DNA of 64,000 nucleotides. Source: Branchiostoma belcheri. Taxonomy: Eukaryota > Chordata > Leptocardii > Amphioxiformes > Branchiostomatidae. Shown here piece after piece: positions 22,915-32,900 of the stretch. The stretch spans positions 2,238,834 to 2,302,833 of the forward strand of contig NW_017802379.1 in NCBI RefSeq assembly GCF_001625305.1, in the 5' to 3' direction. A program made the translations under genes and the position numbers. Under the pieces are notes generated by a model. The model did no database searches and had not been told where the DNA came from. It was given only the letters and a program-made list of their open reading frames with translations. Within the stretch, counting starts at the first letter, position 1; each line of letters opens with the position of its first letter.

Positions 22915-24858
22915 TAGCTTGTTTTGTTGATGTTGTTTATTGTCTATTTGGTAAACACTACTAAAAGGAATGTATATATTTTTCTCCGCTTATGGTCCTG
23001 CTTCTGCCTGGAATTGAAACACCAATGATGGCATGCGGGCAATTGCTGCTACGAAATCAACCAATGGGCTTCTGCTGCTGATCATCCAATCATCTAATCA
23101 ACCAATCATCTTCATTAATTTGTCGACCATCAATTAATTATACCTATAATCCAAATTTGTTGACTTTGAATCAATGACTGTACTAAATCACACAAACTGT
23201 CAATCAATCACCATGTGACATGTGACTGACCAATCACAGGAGAGGAGTCAGAGCATAGTGACTTGAGTAACAACTTAATTTTGCCAGTTGATCCTCTTGA
23301 TAGTTATCTCCATCAGACAGAGACTTTAATGGATGAAAACACTAGGACTTGAATGTAATATAAAAATTGTATATTTTACATTGCATGATGTAAATAATTT
23401 TGTATTGTGTGGATACTACCTAGTCCTCATTTTCTTATAACTTCTTTTGCCATATATCCTTGAGCAGTTCCTTTTGATTCTTATATAAGGATAAACAAGC
23501 TTTAGGCATTTCTTTCTTCATTATTTTCTCCATTGTCTTTGTGGCATAAACAGACATTCAGTTAATAAACAAAGCTGACAGTGCAGTTTATTGATCTGGT
23601 ATTTCTTAACAGAGTGGATTTATATATCTGGTTACTGGTACATCATGAAAAAGAGAGATGTAACTAACTACATGTACTAGAATTTCCATAGCACAATGTA
23701 TATGTATTGTACCATTGTGTAATAAAGAAAATAGCTTTGTTGTACAAAGAATAGTGACAGTAAATGCTATTTTCCTAGAAATCAGAATTTTCTATTGTAC
23801 ACAAGACTCAGTATAAGTTGTACAAAAACGTTATATTACATACATTTGAAATTATAAATCATGACCCAAATGAAGTTTTGGAGATGCCTTCAAGACATAT
23901 TCGGTGGTTGATTGTAAATAGATTTACTAAATGGAGAAAAGTGATATACGACCTACCTTATTGAGTCATTAAAGAGTTCTGAACAGCAAAATGTTGTTGC
24001 TAATGAATCAGATAAGATGAAAAAAATAAACAGTTCACCCAGCCAGTTAAGTATCCCTTGTGTGAAAAAGGCACTAACTAAAAATTGGCAGAATTTGCTC
24101 AACAGTTTCCACCCAAAAATACATACATACAATATTGAAATGTTACATTTAGTTCTGTTAGCAAGTAGAACAAGTACAACAAGCATGTATTTGCTGCCAA
24201 GGGAGCATGTACTTATTCACTATAATCCACTGTATTGTTAACAGTGTATAAAAGTGTAGAAATAGACAAGAAATATTTTCTACAATTGAAAAGGCACCAT
24301 CTGCACTCACGAATTTGTACAATACTTAGTGCAATATGTACATGATGATACTATTCTGGCTAGCTGTCAACTTTCTGGTCACAATAAAAATGGCTCAGAA
24401 TGACCAACGACTGTTGTGCTATTTCTCATTGATACATGTACAGTCAAACCTATCCAGGCGACCACCTCTTCAACCCGACCTCCAGGTCGCAATCGCGAAT
24501 GCGACCTGCCCAGTGCGACCACCTGGCCAACACGACCGCAACTTGTTACTAGTAACTAAAATGTCACTTTGAAGATCAATACATGTACATGTATTTCTAA
24601 ATTTTGTCTAAGACATATTGAACCCTTATGACTCGCTACCGTTTTGTGTAAGGCTGGGTGTTGACTCAAGTTCCGGAATCCTTGGTGGCTTTCCTTGGTG
24701 CTGAAACAGATATCCCAATGTTTGAGTCTCGTGTTCAGAACAGGGCAAAGTCACGATTGCAGATTGTAGGTACGTGTATAGATTCACTACTTTGGGCACG
24801 CAAAACAACCTAACAGCTACAAAAGGATGTGATACCCATAGCTAATACTATTGGTTTC
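22915..24858. other. Spinster 3' UTR and intergenic stretch
   Basis: AATAAA signals at 23564 and 23721 probably end the Spinster transcript. Clustered CCAATCA words occur at 23060-23240. A possible transposon end lies near 24440. No other gene seen. Confidence 0.5.
24439..24545. mobile_element. Possible DNA-transposon remnant
   Basis: A CAGTCAAACCTATCCAGGCG start, followed by repeated GCGACC/GCGACCACCT words on both strands, resembles the terminal sequence of pogo/Tigger-like elements as I remember them. No matching second terminus or transposase was found. Confidence 0.25.
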
Positions 24859-27854
24859 TTACATACTGAAACACGAGCGTTTGAACCAAGGCCTTTTGGT
24901 TACGGCCACAAGTCCATGGCTGAGGACATTTGGGAGTTGTACTTTCATATGTTCACCGTAACACTTGCCGAGTGCCAAGGCATAAGCTTGTTTGTCGGCA
25001 TCTTCCCACGTCTCGGAGCGCCTTTGCTCTTCTTGCATCGCGTTACTGCTGAGAAGTCTCACGTCAAAACGTAACAATCCGATCTCCTGATCGTCTTCGT
25101 CGTGCAGGATAGCTTCAAACATGCGGTAGTTGTGTTCAAGCTTCCAGGGAACGACTACACTGGCAGAATAAGGTAGGGGGTGACTGTCATCAGCGTCGTG
25201 GACTTGGAAGTGTATGTCTGTGACACACCCGTCGTCTATGTCCACATCTGGAAAGTAGAAGACCTGTCGGAAGTGCCTGGCAAAGTTGGAGCTGATCTTT
25301 TCGCTGGATTCTTCGCACCAAACTTTGTCAGTCTTCTCTCTGGTTCTTGCTTCAATACATGTATTCACAGCAAGGCCGTTGGCCAGGACTGTGTTTCGGC
25401 AGGTACGTGAAAGATGACGTCCAGCAGGGAAACAGATAACATCCATTGACTGGCGTCGTCTTCTTCTTGGCCTATTGACCGGAAACCGAGATCCACAATG
25501 GCGTCTATCTCTTCACCATGAAGAGCAGCTATCTGTTCATACGCGTCTCCGAGTTCGCGGCGATATGACGTCTGTTCTGACGCGGTATCCTCTTTAACAA
25601 AGACTGACAACATGTCCGAAACATCGCAAGATTCAGCTTGTCTTGCACATGTTTTCGAGTTCACAGCCATAGCATCCATATTGGATACCATGGCTTTGGT
25701 TGGCGACAGGACGTGGAAGACATGCGGGACTCTAGACGGGGGTTCGCCGCGGTTGACAGGTAGAGGATGCGCCTCAATGTGGTCTGCGGCTTCCTGCAGT
25801 GCTTTGAGTATGGTGATAGCTGCAAAGGGAGCGAGCTCGATCCGCGGTACCTCAGAGGCAACTAGTACCAGGATGCTGTCGTCCCCAACAACGTAATGTG
25901 GAAACCCTGCTTCTGTGGGCTCTAATATCAGGTCGTACAGAAGGTCTTCTTCACTTTCGGGTTTCTTGAGGGGATGTTCTTCGATAAGGTGCACAGGAGT
26001 CGGATGAGGCTGCTCGTTTTGTAGAGACATGACGGTCAGTCCTGGCTCCATTTTGACGATTCCTAGACGAGAGAGAGTCGGTACGAGGTTGGCCAGTTTT
26101 CTCGTGGAAACGGCAGCAAACGCCGCGCCATGGACATCCATCCCACCGCCAAGTCCTGATGGTGTCACGAACGGATGGGTTTCAGTAAACCTGAAGGAGT
26201 GACCATTTATGGAGAACAGATGGCGCTGCTTTCTTGTGGGCGTTGATATGACGGCAACACGGCGGGGTCCCTGGAGAGTGAGACCTCGTCACCTACCTCT
26301 ACAGACCGGATGGGCAGTAGGGTACCGTTCGCCATCAGTACCTTCGTGTCTCCCGTGAAACAGCTCCCTCCACCGCCGTCGCCAGTGTGACGGTACCCGT
26401 GGCCTGGTTGCCCTTTTGCGGTGAACTCGAAAGAGTTTTCTTCCTTCATGCTCGACGATCCACCGTCCGGACTGTATGACGGCATGCTTTCTGACTTCAG
26501 GATCCCCTTTGCTGCGTCGCCTTGAATATCCTTCCATGTGATCGTCGCTGGGTTCATCCAGGCGGTGTAGCCGGTCCATTTTCCCGCTCCTACCTCAGGG
26601 GGGATCATCAGCTCCTTGCTGCTCAGCTGTTTGATGACGCCGTCTATCTCTGCATTGCTGGCACCTAGCAGGTGCAGTTTGACCCAGTGATGGTACAACT
26701 CCCACGCCGCGTCTGTCCACATACCTTCTAAAGCCTCCGTTCTCTTTGCCATGATCCATGCATCAGACGTCAGTGCCGCTTTGTACTGAGCTTTCGCCGA
26801 GGACTTGGTTTTTATCGAATTGTACTGCGCTTTAGCGAAAGTATCACGGAAGACTTTAGCGTAGAAGGCCATGCAGTGCGTTTTCAGCTCGGAGTTTTTA
26901 CTCTTCACGGCGTTGTTGATGTCGTCCTTTTTCAGTTGCTTTCTCAGATCCTTTGTCAGGTTGTACATGCCCTGACACAAGACTGCGACGGAAAAATCAG
27001 CCCACCAGTTCTTGTCTAGTTTAGTGAGCGAGGTGTCTTCCTCGTATGGGGCCGCCTTGTAGTTCGGAAAGAAGATTTTTCGGAAGGTGTCTCCCTTTTT
27101 TCCGAACGCCTTTGTGTGGCGGCCCGGTGTAGACCCTTTGAGTTTGCTGACGAGGGCTGCGCGGGCCGGTTTACCCGAGTTATTCCCGCCCGGTGTTGGC
27201 AGCAGGCCGAACAACTGGATGGATAGAAAAGGGGATGTTGATAGCGTTAACCAAAAGTCAACGAGTCCACAACCACGCTCTATCGTCAATGATCCACTCA
27301 GTTTAACTTATCATCTAAAAAACTTTTTTTTCGTTGGACGTGCAACCCAGCAGCACAGAGATCGTCAAAACTACATGTAATTAGAAACCAAAACAACATC
27401 CGATGACTTCTTCCCAAGCCTTAAAGCTACCTGCCGTTTAAACTCCATGACCGGTTCAAACACGGCGAATGAGAAACGGAGGATCCGCTGCAGTACCGTA
27501 AAAGCCACTGGGTCCATAATCGAACTTGTTCTTTGTTCTGTCGTTTTATTGACCCACCCACATACCAACTATACATTGCTATCGCGACTTCGCAGACTTG
27601 TTGGGTGGCGTTATTATTATTATCATTTTTTTTTGGTGAGCGACGCCAGTTCTTCCGCGGAGGGACGATTTTTCCGCGGAATAACTTGCGTCGCTCACCG
27701 AAAAAAAATAACGCCGCCTCCAAACAAGTCTGCGAAGGAGGTTAACCATGGAGGCAGAAGGGAGAACAGCACATGCTAACTACCAGTTCATTTCCGTTAC
27801 AGAGCGCTCGAGCACACATACCTTCTCCACGACGGGGTCCTGTATGGTGGCCAT
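24859..27854 (-). CDS. Hint (intein-like) domain protein with CaaX-like end; frame broken twice
   Basis: Exon 1 (27854-27822, MATIQDPVVEK) joins exon 2 at 27214 in phase 0; a non-coding exon ends at 28295. The first ~280 residues of exon 2 are helical, Lys/Trp-rich and unrecognised (NWWADFSVAVLCQGMY, ELYHHWVKLHLLG). After a GGGGS linker comes a Hint domain: SCFTGDTKVLMANGTLLPIR with the nucleophile Cys at 26362-26360, IRSVEVGDEV, then FTETHPFV (block B His near 26176), later LLYDLILEP ... HYVVGDDSILVLV. The terminal His-Asn of splicing inteins is not seen, so Hedgehog-like self-cleavage is more likely than splicing. About 370 unrecognised residues follow, ending KRPWFKRSCFSM, a polybasic stretch with a CaaX-like box. 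The frame shifts near 26270-26285 and near 25380-25430, each consistent with one missing base. Full length about 795 residues if read through. It may be a real gene with sequence errors or a decaying copy. Confidence 0.6.
27588..27737. mobile_element. 150-bp hairpin MITE
   Basis: The left arm starts CTTCGCAGACTTGTTGGGTG and runs to TTCCGCGG. The right arm starts CCGCGGAATAACTTGCGTCG and ends AAGTCTGCGAAG. The arms are about 65 bases each and imperfectly complementary, with a small loop (AGGGACGATTTTT). Such a near-complete inverted repeat is typical of foldback MITEs. It lies in the first coding intron of the Hint gene. No target-site duplication could be assigned with certainty. Confidence 0.85.
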
Positions 27855-29980
27855 CTGCAATTAAAGTTTAACAGAGGTTAGCAACGAAACGCAGCTTATA
27901 AGTATGAGTGCACATTGTCACAGTACATGTCATTATTTCTGTCATTAACATTAAATGCGGGACTGACTTGTCTAGTCTAGATCTTCATGTGTGGCATCCC
28001 AATGAGAAGATGTTGATGGTTTTAGAAGTTGAACATTAGCCTGGGTACCATCCTTGTTAGTTTACGTCCGCTCCCACAGTCGCTACCGACCAAACATGGT
28101 TTGTTAACCGGTGACAATCGATCCGTAAATTCCACAAAGTAAACTCAGTGTGGCTTAAATGTAGTTGAAATATTTTGTTGATTTAGGCCATTGAGTAACT
28201 TCAAAATTGGTGAGAAGAAAGATTGCCAGCTTCATATATAGCTGTTTACTATGTACAACAACGCCCGTTTGAATAAAAAAATGTTTCAGCTTACCTTGGC
28301 ACGAAAGACGAGCCCAAATCTCTTGATAGTCGGAGACAACTAGATCTAAATATGTTTGTCATGCGCGTCAGAATTATAAAAAAAAAGGTTGGGTGTGGCT
28401 TTAATTTGACACTTGCAAGACCTACAATGACGTAATCATCACGAGATTCTTCCACATATAGAAGTAAAAACTTCTTCCTTCAGTCGGAATCAGTCCATAC
28501 AGGAAATGGATGATAATTCTAAAGATATCCACGACAAATAGAATTCAGAACAAAATTGTTTCTAGATAGAAAATCTTTCACCAAAGACACATCAGTTTGA
28601 ACGAAACTGCGTTTAGTTCGTGAAAGAGTTGTCTATTTCAACACCTGAGCTTGCAAATTACTGGAGATTGATTGATTGCGTAATAATATCCAATCAGTTA
28701 ATTGCTTCAGTAATTTCTTTTCTTTTCATAAGGAGATGTATTGAGTAGGGTTTGACCTAAGGTACAAAATTACCCGGACCCCAAGGATAGCAGATAATCT
28801 TTATTTGTTGTTCACTATGGTGACACATATGCATCCACTTTCCTTTTAGTACACAGTTTGTCTTCTCTTACCAAGGCTTATAGGTGGTAGAACGATAGAA
28901 AAAAAAGTAAATACACAAAGCATACATGCATATATGCATCACTTTGTTTATACCAGTGGAATCGCATAGAATATAACTTAAAACGTGCAAAATTATGGTT
29001 GACTCTTCTTTTCCCACAGACTCTAGTCAGTGTAATTACTTGAACAGGGCGTATCGAGAGAGCAGACAAGTCTGTGGCTATTGTTACCGTTTTCCCAAGG
29101 CATTTTGTCTTACCTCCCGTGAGAATGTTTATCACCAGTTTGACGATGAAAATTGCCAGTTCATCATCTGAAAATTATTGAGAAGACGGTTAAAAGGCAT
29201 CGGAACCAGTCCAGGGTGTCTCACTTGGACGGCGCAATCTTAGCGAGTGCAGCGCGACGTTTCGACTCAGAAAGTGCGAGGTAAGATATGCACCTATTTG
29301 TATACTTTATTCGATCTTTATGTCTTAAACAAAGTGTTATCAGTACTAGATATAACGCATGTTTCCTTATCCGGAAGTCTGACTCTCAGAGTTTGTTGAC
29401 CAAAAATGTATTTTAAAAACCGGTTGTAGAACCTATCAAGCATGAATTCCTATTTCTCTTAGTAATACGTAACCTTCTTTACCTTGGAACTTTAGTTGTT
29501 TAACGCCCTACCATAGATAACGGACACATGAAGGAACTACAAATTTGTAAATCATACATAACCTTCTTTACTTCGGAAATTTAGTGACGAAATTTCGTTG
29601 TTTAACGGCCTACCATAGATGATGAACACATGAAGGAACTACATGTACAAATTTGTAAATCATACATTTGACAGGGTAAGCGTTACTTACGCCTAACTAA
29701 TGCTGCTATCGTGAAAAAAATAAAATCGGCCTTTGCTTCAGTTTACTATTGCTTTGGTGACGACGTAACGAAACTATTGTTGGCGATATTGGAATTATGT
29801 ATACTAGCAGTTATTTTAACAGAAGCTTTCACAATTCACGTTGGACAAAAAATGGGTTGCTTAGCAGCCTCATACACTGTATACACAGTAAAACCTACTT
29901 TAAACTGATTGTAACCCTTTCTTATTCCAGAATTGTAATTGCGAGGATATTCAAGACACTGAAGAGGGTCAGGTATCAAC
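27855..29980. promoter_or_regulatory. Divergent regulatory region of the two accessory genes
   Basis: A non-coding exon of the Hint gene ends at 28295 (GCCAAG|GTAAGC read on the minus strand). A non-coding exon of the plus-strand gene ends at 29280 (GCGAG|GTAAGA), and its next exon starts at 29931. The shared promoter zone is therefore roughly 28300-29250. One TAGCCTGGGTACCATCC repeat half-copy sits at 28037. No coding frame is convincing. Confidence 0.45.
29471..29667. repeat. 89-bp tandem duplication in a 5' intron
   Basis: Two copies begin AACCTTCTTTAC (29471 and 29560) and both end AAATTTGTAAATCATACAT. The second copy has short insertions. It lies in the 5' UTR intron of the plus-strand accessory gene. 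Confidence 0.85.
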
Positions 29981-32900
29981 ATGGGAAACTCGGCGGGTGC
30001 GAAGAGCAGTCCTATCTACCTTGACGGAGGTGATGAACCGGCACTGAGACCGACACCGACACGGCCAGCAAAGGTACAGGACGGAAAAACCAAGGCCAAG
30101 AAGAAGCCGGGCAAGAATGAGAAGGCCAAGCCTACAGTATGTACACTTTATTCAGAAATAGTGACTCAAAAAGCTCAGAAAAGTCATAAAGATTAGAAAG
30201 TCTGGCATCGATGTTTATCGGTTGCCATGGCAATAGCCAGTTCAAAATGGCAATAGTCACATTATGAATGCTCTAGTTAATCTCTAAGCAGATTCGGTGG
30301 GGCACGAGGACTTTATGTTGGCCGCCTGTCTCCATTTGCCGCCTGAATCCAACGTTCATGCACCTCACTAGACTATTTTCTGTAACCCTCAGAAGTTGAC
30401 AGATCTTTTTTTGCCTCTAAAACTGCTATCCATATATCTTACCTCCTCCCGCTAAATTGTATGTATGCATAGATAATATTGGCTAAGAAGTAAAGTAGTT
30501 TTTGTACACATTACAAGATATTGTGATTTATATTATATTTCCTACATATCTTTCACCGATAGTCAGTTTAACCTTTCTTGCGTATTTTCCGTGTTAAAAT
30601 TGTACTTTTCATCGTTTGTAATTTCTTCAATTTAGATCACGCAGAAAGTAATCACGTACAGTAGTACATGTGACCCAGCATCAGTGACTGTACCACTATG
30701 TTTAAAGTTGCGCCTTTGAGGAAATCTCTAGATTTCTTGAGAGATGCCAGCGTACACACCTGACATTTTTCGACTTAACTTTGTCGAGTTAAGTTGTCAA
30801 TCCCAGGTTAACTGTTAGTCCATCCACGCGCTAAGCAGTTTTTGCCTGTTCTACTTGTTCTATTGTCTGACTGCAAAAGAAAGCTGAAGACTTGTGTTTT
30901 AAATACGTGACGGCTACCCGAAATAATAGCATATTTCAAATCTGCAAATACCACATGATGTTTATTGTATATTTCAGGCTGAACGGCCCATAGTATACAG
31001 AGTATTACAGACACATGATACAAACACATCTTAAAGCAAAGTGTGCACAGATAAATGTGACTGAGCTGTCGACGTCCCGCCGCAAGGAGGCCCTACAGTA
31101 ATGTCCCCAGAACAGGCTAGAGGATATAAACCTCCGAACGGAGTAACAGTAGTTTGAATTCAATGATATGTTGATGAATGCAATGATTTGTTGATATGTA
31201 ATTGAAAGTGCCCTTTTTTTATGACCTTTCCATTCCCTTCTTTACAGACTGTGGACAACATGGTCAACTTGCTGAACAAAAGACACAAAGTCTACAATAT
31301 AAAAGTTCTGTCCAGCCACAGCGCTGACAAGAATCCGCCTTCCGCACCGGACACCGTCGCCCTGAAGAAAACCGCGGACGGGATGCAGCAGCTGCAGGTA
31401 GGCCAGAAAACCATCAACACATGGAGCTGGGACAAATCCACCAACAAGCTGATGTGGAGCGAAGGAGATCATGCCGGCCACATCGCCTTCCCACACGAAG
31501 AGAGCGCGCGAGGGTACGGGACCATAAGCCTCGGGCAGACATCCTACTCCGTGATGGCAACCCTGAGCCCAGTCACCTACAGGTGTACTCTCTCAAGCAA
31601 CGCTGGGGCTTACGTTAAACAAGAAGGGTCGGCGCTCAAGTTAATCTGGGATGAGTCAAGCAGCGAGTGGAAAAACGCTTCGTGGGATGATGATGTCCTA
31701 AGCTTTTCCTACGGCTTAGAGGAACAGTTCTTCATCGGACAGAAGACCTACAAAGTCGACATCAACTTCGAGGATCTGCAGACCAACGTGACGTACAACC
31801 CCGCGGAAGGAGACTTCTCGTTCGTCCTCACCCCTGAGTTCAAGGCGGTGTTTCAACACGAGAACGACACGGTGCCTGTTCCTGACGACCCCCGAGATGA
31901 CAACAAACACGTCTTCCCGTACCTGCTTCAGTTCACCTTCAACGCTGAAGCGTCCCAGTTTACCGGCGCCATGCTGACCAAAGCGCTAGATGCAGCCACG
32001 GGAGAGGTGTACGCTGTCAAGGCGTATGTCCAGGAAGCTGAGGCACTCGCTCTTAGCGCGCCACCACCTCTTAATGGCCAGGAACTTCTAAACATGTCCC
32101 AATTCAAGAAGGATGACGACGGCAGGTGGTATGACGCTATCCAGCAGAAGTCTATGAATGATTTCTACACAATCCTACAGTACTACATGGATGCAGACCT
32201 CCGGAAGAAGTACATGGGGATGAACAATGCCCCTGACCTGGACCCAACAATCAAGCAAATAGCCGACACAGATGGTAATCCCTCCGACGAGCAGCGGGAA
32301 AATGGGGACGACGGGAATGCAAAGGACTGGTACAAGACCCTGAGTGTTGCCTATCTTGCTCAGGCACTTCCTACCGTATGGACGAATGACTCCTACGCTG
32401 CAAAACTCAACACGATTCGAGCGCAAAAGTGGCTGAAAACAGAGACATCAACGTCAAGTGTTTTCAATGCCCAGTCTCCGGAGCTGTACAAGACCCACTG
32501 GCTGCGGGACATGCCGAGGATGGGAGACTTTTGGTTGACCAGATGCAGAATAACGCCGAGTACGCATCTTACATCGAACAGGACAAAAACTCTTGGATAG
32601 AAGAGGTCGAATCCACCGTTGAAGACCCCACTAACCAAGCCTCTATGCTGTCTATCATAGAAAGCCTGACAACATTAGGAAAAGAAGGGAAGTACTGGGC
32701 CTATTGGCTGTTCCGTGACATCACCCAGCCATCTGCCCTCTCGATGCTCCAGATGCTCTCTGTTGGAGGAGCCGCCTCTCCGGACGGGTCCGCGTTCTCC
32801 AGGCAGATCCAGCAAAACTGCGCCATTCTCGGGATCCTGGACGAAAGCGCCACGTTTCAGGAACAGTACATCAGGATCATCCAGATCTTCCAGCTGACGA

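Noticed and set aside
26268..26290. A tiny intron explaining the Hint-gene frame change
   Set aside because: The only GT...AG that fits (GTCTCACTCTCCAG) is 14 bases, too short for a spliceosomal intron.
26140..26420. Hedgehog gene or true intein
   Set aside because: No Hedge domain lies upstream, no terminal His-Asn and no C-extein host-enzyme context; only the Hint fold is supported.
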